A DNA stretch of 8,007 nucleotides from Allosphingosinicella sp. Its GTDB lineage: Bacteria > Pseudomonadota > Alphaproteobacteria > Sphingomonadales > Sphingomonadaceae. Numbering within the stretch: the stretch's first letter is position 1; every line of letters starts with the position of its first letter. The stretch covers positions 1 through 8,007 of the forward strand of contig JASLBD010000030.1 in NCBI GenBank assembly GCA_030146745.1, written 5' to 3'. The notes below the pieces were generated by a model. It saw only the letters and a program-made list of their open reading frames with translations, had not been told where the DNA came from and searched no databases. A program made the position numbers and the translations under genes. Of the stretch, positions 1 to 5,466 are shown in pieces.

Positions 1-223
1 CTGCGAGATCGTCGCCTATGCGCCCCAAGGCGTGGTGCTGAAGGCGAGCGACCGCGCCGCCGCCGCTCCCGCGGCCTTCGACGCGGCCGCCGACAAGGTC
101 GAGAAGCAGCTCCGCCGCCATAGCCGCCGCCTCAAGGACCACCATCCCGCCCGGGCCGCGGAGCTGGCGGAGGCGGAGGGGTTCGCCTACCGACGAGGCG
201 GGGCGGAGCCGCAAGTCGAATAA
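1..223 (+). CDS. hpf: Ribosome hibernation promoting factor, 3' part (5' end outside window)
   Basis: This is the C-terminal part of an HPF/RaiA (YfiA) family protein, which binds the 30S decoding region and shuts down or dimerises ribosomes in stationary phase. The frame is open from base 2 and gives 73 visible residues up to TAA at 221-223. The stretch with GVVLKA, then FDAAADKVEKQLRR and RRLKDHH, matches the last strand and last helix of the N-terminal S30AE domain. The protein stops about 25 residues after that domain, in what would be the interdomain linker. The C-terminal dimerisation domain of long HPF is not present, and only 75 bases remain before ptsN. It is therefore either a short form or a truncated long form. 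The hpf-ptsN order, often downstream of rpoN, is a common proteobacterial arrangement and supports the call. Confidence 0.85.
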   Translation, partial: CEIVAYAPQGVVLKASDRAAAAPAAFDAAADKVEKQLRRHSRRLKDHHPARAAELAEAEGFAYRRGGAEPQVE

Positions 224-298
224 GCTGTCGGGCGGGCCTGTCTCGCTGTTCCTCCACCTTTCAAAAAGCGGCCGGGGGCGACCGCATCCGGTGAAACG

Positions 299-766
299 AT
301 GAATGACACAACCGACATCCTCACGGTCGACTGCGTCGACGGCGGGATGAATGTTCCGAACAAGAAGGGCCTGTTCCAGCTGCTCGGCGCCGCCGCGGCG
401 CGGCGAACCGGGCTCGATTCCAAGACCATCGTCGCCGCTTTGGCCGATCGGGAGAAAGTGGGCTCCACCGGCTTCGGCGGAGGAGTCGCCATCCCGCACG
501 GCCGGATCGAGGGCCTGACGAGCGTGTTCGGCTATTTCGCCCGTCTGACGGCGCCGATCGACTTCCAGTCGGTGGACAATCTGCCGGTCGACCTCGTCTT
601 CCTGATCCTTTCGCCGCCCGACGCCGGCGCCGATCATCTCAAGGCTCTGGCCACGGTCAGCCGGGTGCTCCGCGACCGGGGCACGGTGGCGAAGCTGCGC
701 GGCGCCCGCTCGCGCGACGCTCTGTTCGCTTTGCTTTCCGGAGTCGAAAGCCGCGATGCCGCCTGA
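299..766 (+). CDS. ptsN: PTS IIA-like nitrogen-regulatory protein PtsN (EIIA-Ntr)
   Basis: This 155-residue cytoplasmic protein is the terminal phospho-acceptor of the nitrogen PTS (PtsP, NPr, PtsN). In other proteobacteria it regulates potassium transport, stringent response and envelope functions by protein contacts rather than by sugar transport. One EIIA type-2 domain fills the protein. The signature is around residues 55-70 (GSTGFGGGVAIPHGRI), with His67 as the predicted phosphorylation site. The C-terminal part (DHLKALATVSRVLRD, then ALFALL) is also typical of the family. The ATG at 299 follows a weak GGTGAAACG ribosome site and gives the usual family length and N-terminus (an NKKGLFQLL-like helix follows). 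The gene lies 75 bases after hpf, the classical neighbourhood. Its last 11 bases overlap the next gene, so translation of the two is probably coupled. Confidence 0.96.
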   Translation: MNDTTDILTVDCVDGGMNVPNKKGLFQLLGAAAARRTGLDSKTIVAALADREKVGSTGFGGGVAIPHGRIEGLTSVFGYFARLTAPIDFQSVDNLPVDLVFLILSPPDAGADHLKALATVSRVLRDRGTVAKLRGARSRDALFALLSGVESRDAA

Positions 767-1217
767 GGCGGACGCGGGCGCGGCGGCCCATTACCGGGCC
801 CTCGAGTCGCTTTATCGCCACGCCCCGGTCAACGGCCTGTTCGAATCGCGCCTGGAAATCGTCGAGAAGGGGTTCGCGCGAATCCGCTTCGACGTGCGCG
901 AGCAGCTCTTCCACGCCGCGGGAGCGGCCCATGGCACGCTCTATTTCAAGATGATGGACGATGCCGCCTTCTACGCCTGCAACAGCCTCGTCACCGACCG
1001 CTTCCTTCTCACCACCGCCTTCAATCTGCTCTTCACCCGCCCCTTGCGGGCGGGCCCCGTGACGGCCGAGGGGCGCTGGGCGAGCGGCAGGCGGCGGGTG
1101 CTGGTCGGCGAGGCCCGGCTGATCGACTCTGAAGGCGAGCTTGCGGCGAGCGGCACCGGCACCTTCATGCGATCCCACATCCCGCTCAGCGGGCTCCCCG
1201 GCTACGTCGTCGGCTGA
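756..1217 (+). CDS. PaaI-type hotdog-fold thioesterase
   Basis: This 153-residue protein resembles the PaaI/4HBT hotdog thioesterases, which hydrolyse acyl-CoA thioesters. Residues 25-140 carry the fold. NGLFESRLEIVEKG and IRFDV form the first strands, HAAGAAHGTLYFKMMDDAAFYACNS (about 53-77) the central hot-dog helix, and RPLRAGPVTAEGRW with GRRRVLVGEARLIDSEGELAASGTGTF (about 95-137) the later strands. The motif at His59 reads HGT instead of the common HGG, and acidic residues Asp68-Asp69 stand where the catalytic acid usually lies. The substrate is unknown. The ATG at 756 overlaps the ptsN stop by 11 bases, and the stop codon shares one base with the start of the DUF1491 gene. The three genes therefore look like one translational unit. 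A detoxifying or lipid-recycling role is only a guess. Confidence 0.85.
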   Translation: MPPEADAGAAAHYRALESLYRHAPVNGLFESRLEIVEKGFARIRFDVREQLFHAAGAAHGTLYFKMMDDAAFYACNSLVTDRFLLTTAFNLLFTRPLRAGPVTAEGRWASGRRRVLVGEARLIDSEGELAASGTGTFMRSHIPLSGLPGYVVG

Positions 1218-1558
1218 TGGAGCCGCGAGTCGCCGCTTCGGTGCTGGCGGGCGCCCTGATCCGCAAGGCCGAGGGCGAAGGGGGGTTCGGAGCGGTCCTA
1301 GCCAAAGGCGACGCCACCGCCGGTTCAATCCTCGTCATCCTTTTGGAAAAAGGCGTTAATCCGAGGCTGTTCGAGCGCCTCCTGCAACCGGACGGCCGCT
1401 ATGCGTGGCAGGAGAGCGGAAGCCAACGTATTGAAAATTCTAGCGAAGTTCCGAGGTTCATCGCGCGGTTGAGGCGCTTCGACCCGGATTCGTGGTTAAT
1501 TGAACTGGATATCCCGTCTGCCGAACGGTTCGCCGCTGAAATGAACGCGCTCGATTGA
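1217..1558 (+). CDS. DUF1491 family protein
   Basis: This 113-residue protein matches the alphaproteobacterial DUF1491 family, whose function is not known to me. Family-like blocks are ALIRKAEGEGGFGAVLAKGD (residues 13-32), an ILVILLEKG strand, NPRLFERLLQPDGRYAW (48-64), and the C-terminal RRFDPDSWLIELDIPSAERF (86-105). There is no signal peptide or membrane segment, so it should be cytoplasmic. The start is fixed by the TGATG junction with the thioesterase gene (stop and start share base 1217). The second half of the gene (about 1340-1515) is visibly richer in A/T and uses codons such as AAT, GAA, TTA and ATT more than its neighbours. The reading frame and family motifs are intact there, so this is a composition shift, not decay. 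Confidence 0.88.
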   Translation: MEPRVAASVLAGALIRKAEGEGGFGAVLAKGDATAGSILVILLEKGVNPRLFERLLQPDGRYAWQESGSQRIENSSEVPRFIARLRRFDPDSWLIELDIPSAERFAAEMNALD

Positions 1559-1583
1559 CTCTGCTGCACCGCACAACCTAGCC
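1555..1583 (+). promoter_or_regulatory. Possible sigma70-type promoter for the cell wall hydrolase gene
   Basis: TTGACT at 1555-1560 fits a -35 hexamer and overlaps the DUF1491 stop codon. CCTAGC or CTAGCC at 1577-1583, 16-17 bases later, is a poor -10. The 168-base gap 1559-1726 otherwise holds no gene that I can support. This is a pattern match only, and the 5' leader would be about 140 bases long. Confidence 0.2.
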
Positions 1584-1726
1584 CCTGCCTCGTCCTTCGA
1601 GAGCGGGGGGCCGTACGAACCCGGGGTATTGGGAGGGGCGGCCACGCGAGACGGAAGGCGGTCCGGGATGCGATTTTTCGACATGCATCCGGCGTGGGAC
1701 CGTTCGCCGCACTGATTTGAGAATGA

Positions 1727-2350
1727 ATGATCCGCTTTTTTCGCGCCGCGTCCATCGCGGCTGCCGCTTCCATTTTCGTCTTCGGCGCCCCCTCCCTGGC
1801 CTGGGAATTGAGCGTGTCGCCGATCACCAGCGATAACTCCGGCGAGCCCGCCATTGGCGCACCGCCTCCGGCGGCTTCCGCCCCGCCCGTCGCCGCGGTC
1901 GAGCCCGCGCCGGCCGTCGAGGCTGAAAAGCCCGCCAGACGCAGCCTCGCCCAACTGGTTGCCGATTTTTCGAGCACCCGGACCGCCGACGCCCAGCATG
2001 AGTGCCTCGCCGGCGCCGTCTATTTCGAGGCGAAGGGCGAGCCGCTTCACGGCCAGCTCAGCGTCGCCGAAGTGATCCTGAACCGCGCCCGCTCCGGCCG
2101 ATTCCCGCCTTCGGCTTGCGGGGTTGTCAAGCAGCGGGGCCAATTCTCCTTCATCCGCGGCGGCCGCTTCCCGGCCATCGCCCGCACCTCGCTCGCCTGG
2201 AAGCGCGCGGTCGCCATCGCCCATATCGCGGTCCAGGATCTCGCCGACGGGCCGGCGCCCAAGGCGCTCTTCTTCCACGCCAAGCGAGTCTCGCCGCGCT
2301 GGCGCCTCACGAGGGTCGCGGCGGTCGGGAATCACATCTTCTACCGCTGA
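1727..2350 (+). CDS. Secreted SleB-like cell wall hydrolase
   Basis: This 207-residue protein carries a C-terminal Hydrolase_2 (SleB) domain, a lytic transglycosylase-type peptidoglycan hydrolase fold. Residues 1-25 form a Sec signal peptide: a basic start (MIRFFRAA), a hydrophobic core, and a likely cut after PSLA. A low-complexity Ala/Pro linker (about 40-70) follows, as expected for an exported envelope protein. The domain (about 88-207) opens with ECLAGAVYFEAKGEP, where Glu101 is the probable catalytic acid. It continues with GQLSVAEVILNR, FPPSACGVVKQRGQFSF, and ends with ALFFHA, VSPRW and VGNHIFYR. In alphaproteobacteria such proteins are presumed to act in periplasmic wall remodelling, because these bacteria do not sporulate. 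The ATG at 1727 was chosen because it begins the signal peptide; an ATG four bases upstream is out of frame. No partner gene is adjacent. Confidence 0.92.
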   Translation: MIRFFRAASIAAAASIFVFGAPSLAWELSVSPITSDNSGEPAIGAPPPAASAPPVAAVEPAPAVEAEKPARRSLAQLVADFSSTRTADAQHECLAGAVYFEAKGEPLHGQLSVAEVILNRARSGRFPPSACGVVKQRGQFSFIRGGRFPAIARTSLAWKRAVAIAHIAVQDLADGPAPKALFFHAKRVSPRWRLTRVAAVGNHIFYR

Positions 2351-2359
2351 GCCAGCAGT

Positions 2360-2442
2360 CGTCACTCCGGACTTGATCCGGGGTCCACCTTCTCAATTCT
2401 CGAAGGAGATAAGGTGGATGCCGGATCAAGTCCGGCATGACG
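2360..2442. repeat. Large inverted repeat, CTTGATCCGG type (dispersed intergenic element)
   Basis: Two 32-base arms (2360-2391 and 2411-2442) are inverted copies with 28 of 32 positions complementary, around a 19-base loop. The outer ends read CGTCA and TGACG. Each arm also holds its own small hairpin (CCGGA-CTTGA-TCCGG), so the element can fold as one long stem or as two short ones. Elements with the words GGACTTGATCCGG and CCGGATCAAGTCC are frequent between genes in sphingomonads and other alphaproteobacteria. It begins 10 bases after the stop of the hydrolase gene and may act as a 3' transcript stabiliser or terminator. There is no T-tract, so classical intrinsic termination is doubtful. 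Confidence 0.9.
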
Positions 2443-2463
2443 CAGCCGGGCAGGCTTCACACC

Positions 2464-2478
2464 GTTCCCCATTCATTC
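2464..2478 (+). promoter_or_regulatory. Candidate LexA (SOS) operator upstream of mmcB
   Basis: GTTC-CCCATTC-ATTC at 2464-2478 differs by one base from the alphaproteobacterial LexA consensus GTTC-N7-GTTC. It ends 12 bases before the mmcB start, a place where a bound repressor would block transcription or the promoter. mmcB is damage-inducible in Caulobacter, which makes the site more plausible. One half-site is imperfect, so this remains a candidate. Confidence 0.5.
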
Positions 2479-2490
2479 TAACCTGGACGG

Positions 2491-2988
2491 ATGCCTGCCC
2501 GTCCGAGTCTCCAGCCCGAGCTTTGCTTCGCCGAGGCGCCGCTGGCCGCCCAGGACGTGGCGCGCGGCGTGACCCGGCTTTTCTTCAACCAGGACATGTT
2601 CGCCTTGTGCGAGGTGCCGCTGCCCAACGGCCGCCGGGCCGACATGATGGCGATCGATTCGTCCGGCCTGATCACCATCGTCGAGATCAAGGTGTCGCGC
2701 GCGGACCTGATGGGCGATTGCAAGTGGATCGAATATCTCGGCTATTGCGACCGCTTCTTCTGGGCGGTGCCGGCCAAGTTCGACCTCGCTCCGTTCGAGG
2801 AGCCCGGATTCCAGCCCCAGCTTTGCGGCCTGCTCGTGGCCGACCGCTACGACGCGGCCGTGGTGCGCGAAGCGCCGCTGCGCAAGCTGCCGCCGGCGCG
2901 CCGCAAGGCGGAGACCCTGCGATTCGCACGCCGCGCGGCCCGGCGGCTGGTGGGAGATCTGGATCCGGGGCTGGCGGGATTCGCTTAG
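2491..2988 (+). CDS. mmcB: MmcB family DNA repair protein (PD-(D/E)XK nuclease fold)
   Basis: This 165-residue cytoplasmic protein matches MmcB, described in Caulobacter as an SOS-regulated protein needed for resistance to mitomycin C. The nuclease-like core lies at about residues 20-130. It contains GRRADMMAID with Asp51, ITIVEIKVSRADLMGDCKWIEY with Glu65-x-Lys67, and then YCDRFFWAVP. Asp51, Glu65 and Lys67 form the D...ExK metal-binding motif of restriction-endonuclease-like enzymes and all are present. The family blocks DLMGDCKW and LLVADRY are also clear. The C-terminus (about 128-152) is Arg/Lys-rich, which would suit DNA contact. The start at 2491 gives the family N-terminus. The gene stands alone between two inverted repeats, with a LexA-like site just upstream, so SOS control is a reasonable inference. 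Actual nuclease activity is not proven by sequence. Confidence 0.92.
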   Translation: MPARPSLQPELCFAEAPLAAQDVARGVTRLFFNQDMFALCEVPLPNGRRADMMAIDSSGLITIVEIKVSRADLMGDCKWIEYLGYCDRFFWAVPAKFDLAPFEEPGFQPQLCGLLVADRYDAAVVREAPLRKLPPARRKAETLRFARRAARRLVGDLDPGLAGFA

Positions 2989-3012
2989 GACCAAACGCCC
3001 TTTCCCCCTCGT

Positions 3013-3096
3013 CGTCACCCTGAACTTGTTTCAGGGTCCAGTTCTCCGCCCGCCAGGCGGTACGTCGCTGGATGCTGAAACAAGTTCAGAATGACG
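3013..3096. repeat. Large inverted repeat, CTTGTTTCAG type, between convergent genes
   Basis: Two 28-base arms (3013-3040 and 3069-3096) are inverted copies with 24 of 28 positions complementary. The 28-base loop contains a small CCGCC/GGCGG hairpin (about 3046-3060). Like the element at 2360-2442 it starts with CGTCA, ends with TGACG and carries TCCA/TGGA at the inner edge of the arms. The central word differs (TGAACTTGTTTCAG against CCGGACTTGATCCGG). It lies 24 bases after the mmcB stop and 22 bases from the stop of the ankyrin gene on the other strand, a fitting place for a bidirectional transcript end. No strong T-tract is visible. Confidence 0.9.
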
Positions 3097-3118
3097 GCAT
3101 CGGGTGTGTCCGAGCGAG

Positions 3119-3721
3119 CTACCGCGCCGGCCCCGCGACCGGCTTGGCCGGCGCGGCCTTGGCTTCGAGCATTTTCAGCACCGCGCCCGCGCGCGGATCG
3201 TCCCGCGCGTAATCCAGCGCGGACTTGCCGGCGACATTGTCGGTGCGCTTGGGATCGGCGCGGCGGCTGAGCAGCAGGCGGACCATCGGCATGTCGCGGC
3301 GCTGGGTGGCGAGGATGAGCGGAGTCTCGCCTCGGCCGTTGGCGAGATCCACGCTGGCCCGTCTCGCGAGCAGCAGCTCGGCGCCCTCCACCCAGCCGAT
3401 CTGGGCCGCCAGGGTCAGCGGCGTGTCGCCGCGATTGGTCTGGATGTCCGGCCTGGCGCCCTTGGAGAGAAGATAGTTGAGCCAGTTGAGATCGCGGCCG
3501 CGCACGAGGATGTGGAGCGCGCCCTCCCCGTTGCCGCGGTCGCGGGTATTGATGACGGTCGATCCGGGCTCGCTGACCAGGCTGGTTACCTTGTCGCCGT
3601 CGCGCTCCTTGACCGCCTTGAGAAAGGCGAAGCTGTCGGAGAAATTCTGCTGTCCCGACGCGGGGACCGCAAGCGCCAGGACCATGGAGGCCGCCAGTGC
3701 GCGGGCGAACTTGTTGAACAC
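3119..3721 (-). CDS. Secreted ankyrin-repeat protein
   Basis: This 200-residue protein has four to five ankyrin repeats, helical modules that bind other proteins. I start it at the GTG at 3721-3719, not at an in-frame ATG further upstream at 3862. The GTG follows a GGGGA ribosome site, opens directly into a signal peptide (VFNKFARALAASMVLALAVPASG, cut near residue 23), and avoids running into the sco gene. Mature repeats are roughly at 31-63, 64-97, 98-131, 132-165 and a short capping one at 166-187. Consensus words include GDTPLTLAAQIGWVEGAELLL and GETPLILATQRRDMPMVRLLL. The tail (188-200) is Ala/Pro-rich. The protein is probably periplasmic, but its partner is unknown. It is convergent with mmcB and divergent from the SCO operon, 59 bases away, which may mean shared control. 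Confidence 0.88.
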   Translation of the reverse strand: MFNKFARALAASMVLALAVPASGQQNFSDSFAFLKAVKERDGDKVTSLVSEPGSTVINTRDRGNGEGALHILVRGRDLNWLNYLLSKGARPDIQTNRGDTPLTLAAQIGWVEGAELLLARRASVDLANGRGETPLILATQRRDMPMVRLLLSRRADPKRTDNVAGKSALDYARDDPRAGAVLKMLEAKAAPAKPVAGPAR

Positions 3722-3740
3722 TCTCGTTTCCCCGTCTCGA

Positions 3741-3768
3741 CTTGTCGGCGCGGCTATAGCAAGACAAG
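3741..3768. promoter_or_regulatory. Small inverted repeat in the divergent ankyrin/SCO promoter gap
   Basis: CTTGTC (3741-3746) and GACAAG (3763-3768) are perfect inverted hexamers 16 bases apart, inside the 59-base gap 3722-3780 between the two divergent genes. A short AT-containing word, CTATAGC, lies between them. The place would suit an operator or overlapping promoters, but six-base arms can arise by chance. Confidence 0.2.
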
Positions 3769-3780
3769 GCTGCTTCCGCC

Positions 3781-4380
3781 ATGAACGAAACCCGCTTGAA
3801 CCGCTTTCGGCCGATCCTTTTCCCGACCCTGGCGCTCGCGCTCGCCGCCTGCTCGGGCGCAAGCGAGGAGCCGCCGCTCAAGGGCGCCGCGATCGGCGGG
3901 CCCTTCACTATGACGAATCAGGACGGGCGCCGGGTGACCGAGCGGGATTTCGCCGGCCAGTACCGGCTAATATATTTCGGCTTCACCCATTGCCCCGACG
4001 TCTGCCCGACCGACCTCGCCGTCATCGGCCAGGCGCTCCGCCGATTCGAGGAGAGCGATCCCGAGCGCGCCGCGCGAGTCGCTCCGATCTTCGTCAGCGT
4101 CGATCCGGAGCGCGACACGGCGGCGGTGCTCAAGGAATATGTCTCCGCCTTCCACCCCCGGCTCGTCGGCCTGACCGGAACGAAGCAGCAGGTCGCCGAC
4201 ATGGTCAAACGCTACGGCGCCTACGGAGAGAAGGAGGATCCGACAGCGGGCGGCGGCTACAACGTCAATCACAGCCGGCTGGCCGAGCTGATCGGCCCCG
4301 ACGGCAAGCCCATCGCCCTCCTCCCCTATGAGAAAGGCGCCGAAGCGGTCGCCGCCGAGCTCGATCGGTGGGTCAAGTGA
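3781..4380 (+). CDS. SCO1/SenC family copper chaperone lipoprotein
   Basis: This 199-residue thioredoxin-fold protein belongs to the SCO1/SenC/PrrC family, which delivers copper to the CuA site of cytochrome c oxidase or acts as a thiol-disulfide reductase. The N-terminus is a lipoprotein signal with lipobox LAAC, so Cys24 should be lipidated and the protein anchored to a membrane facing the periplasm. The copper-binding CxxxC lies in FGFTHCPDVCPTDL (Cys71 and Cys75). The third ligand is probably His164 in YNVNHSRLAELIGPDGK. FVSVDPERDT (105-113) is another family mark. All ligands are intact and the length is normal. It is the first gene of a three-gene operon; its TGA overlaps the next start (GTGA). 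No cytochrome oxidase genes are in the window, so which oxidase it serves is not visible. Confidence 0.95.
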   Translation: MNETRLNRFRPILFPTLALALAACSGASEEPPLKGAAIGGPFTMTNQDGRRVTERDFAGQYRLIYFGFTHCPDVCPTDLAVIGQALRRFEESDPERAARVAPIFVSVDPERDTAAVLKEYVSAFHPRLVGLTGTKQQVADMVKRYGAYGEKEDPTAGGGYNVNHSRLAELIGPDGKPIALLPYEKGAEAVAAELDRWVK

Positions 4381-4802
4381 ATTTCTGGGAAAAGCCGCTG
4401 GCGGCCCTCGACCGCGGCGAATGGGAGGCCTTGTGCGACGGCTGCGGCAAATGCTGCCTGCACAAGCTCGAGGACGACGACACGGGCGCAATCCACGCCA
4501 CCAACGTCGCCTGCCGGCTGCTCGACCGTCACAGCGGCCGCTGCACCAATTACCGCGGGCGCAAGGCCTATGTGCCCGATTGCGTCCGGCTGACCTCGTC
4601 GAAGGTCGGCGCCCTCGCCTGGCTGCCGTCGACCTGCGCCTACCGGCTGCGCTCGGAGGGCAGGGCGCTTCCGGATTGGCATTATCTCGTCTGCGGCGAC
4701 CGGGAAGCCGTTCACCGGGCCGGAATGTCGATCCGCGGCTGGACGGTGGCCGAGGACGAAGCCGGCGATCTCGAGCATCATCTGGTCGAGCGTGAGCTTT
4801 GA
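4377..4802 (+). CDS. YcgN family cysteine-cluster protein (UPF0260)
   Basis: This 141-residue protein is of the YcgN/UPF0260 family within the CxxCxxCC cysteine-cluster group, presumed to bind zinc or an iron-sulfur centre; no biochemical role is established to my knowledge. The N-terminal WEALCDGCGKCCLHKLED block gives Cys20, Cys23, Cys26 and Cys27. Further cysteines stand at about 46, 56, 69, 87 and 106, in the family contexts ACRLLD, RCTNY, PDCVRL, STCAYRL and LVCGD. I chose the GTG at 4377 because it makes a four-base GTGA overlap with the SCO stop and gives the family-like N-terminus NFWEKPL; a GTG at 4368 in the same frame is an alternative adding three residues. It overlaps the next gene by 11 bases. 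Placement after a copper chaperone hints at metal or redox biology, but that is inference. Confidence 0.92.
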   Translation: MNFWEKPLAALDRGEWEALCDGCGKCCLHKLEDDDTGAIHATNVACRLLDRHSGRCTNYRGRKAYVPDCVRLTSSKVGALAWLPSTCAYRLRSEGRALPDWHYLVCGDREAVHRAGMSIRGWTVAEDEAGDLEHHLVEREL

Positions 4803-5466
4803 GCTGAAGCTGAGCGTGTCGCCGACGGCCCGGGCGATGCGGCTTCGGGTCGACCGGCGCACCGGCGAGGTGGTCCTGACCATTCCGAGACGGGCGTCGC
4901 AACGCAAGGCCCTGGCCTGGGCGGACGGCCATCGCGACTGGATCGAGGCGCGGCTGGCCGAGGTCGAGCCGGCCTTGCCGCTCGCTGCCGGGACCGACAT
5001 TCCCCTCTACGGCCAGCCGCACCGGATCGACTGGAACCCGCAGCGGCCGCGCACGCCGAGGCTGGAGGAGGGGCGGCTGGTCGCCGGCGGCCCCGAGGAC
5101 GGCCTTGAGGCGCGGCTGCTGCGCTGGCTGAGGCGCCACGCGCTCGACACGCTCGCGGCCGAGACCTCGGAATTCGCATCGAAGGCGGGCGTGAAGGTGA
5201 GCCGGATCGGAATCGGCGACCCGCTGTCGCGCTGGGGGAGCTGCTCCGCGGCCGGCGGGATCCGCTACAGCTGGCGCCTCATCCTCGCTCCCGACTGGGT
5301 AAGGCGAGCGACCGTCGCCCACGAAGTCGCCCACCGGGTGCATATGAACCACGGTGCCGATTTCCACGCCCTGGTCGAGGCCTTGCTCGGCGAGGACCCG
5401 AAGCCGGCGCGTTCATGGCTGCGCCGGCACGGACCGTCACTCCATCGGATCGGCCGTACGGTCTGA
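4792..5466 (+). CDS. YgjP/SprT-like zinc metallopeptidase (M48-type, DUF45)
   Basis: This 224-residue cytoplasmic protein resembles the YgjP (DUF45/WLM) metallopeptidases. The N-terminal half (about 1-60) has the beta-rich start with MRLRVDRRTGEVVLTIPRRAS and the WIEARL helix. The C-terminal half holds SRWGSCSAAGGIRYSWRLILAP (about 146-167) and the zinc site HEVAH at 177-181, with His177, Glu178 and His181. The third ligand is probably His187 in HMNHGADFHALVE. The catalytic set is complete. The substrate is not known. The start is a GTG at 4792 inside the end of the cysteine-cluster gene (11-base overlap), which suggests coupled translation because no strong ribosome site is seen. Its 3' end overlaps the 3' end of the convergent penicillin-binding protein gene by 30 bases, with no terminator-like structure between them. 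Confidence 0.92.
   Translation: MSFELKLSVSPTARAMRLRVDRRTGEVVLTIPRRASQRKALAWADGHRDWIEARLAEVEPALPLAAGTDIPLYGQPHRIDWNPQRPRTPRLEEGRLVAGGPEDGLEARLLRWLRRHALDTLAAETSEFASKAGVKVSRIGIGDPLSRWGSCSAAGGIRYSWRLILAPDWVRRATVAHEVAHRVHMNHGADFHALVEALLGEDPKPARSWLRRHGPSLHRIGRTV

Noticed and set aside
1590..1606. CGTCCTTCGAG word resembling the start of another sphingomonad intergenic repeat
   Set aside because: No matching second arm is present, so it cannot be supported as a repeat element.
1666..1690. GGATGC ... GCATCC inverted hexamer before the cell wall hydrolase gene
   Set aside because: The arms are only six bases with a 13-base loop, with no supporting context such as a T-tract or repeat copies.
3722..3862. 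Upstream extension of the ankyrin protein to an ATG at 3862
   Set aside because: It would add 47 Arg/Ser-rich residues before a good signal peptide and overlap the divergent SCO gene; the GTG at 3721 with a GGGGA site is better.
3967..5367. A 466-residue minus-strand frame opposite the SCO operon
   Set aside because: The three plus-strand genes there have clear families and overlapping junctions; the antisense frame shows no recognisable domain.
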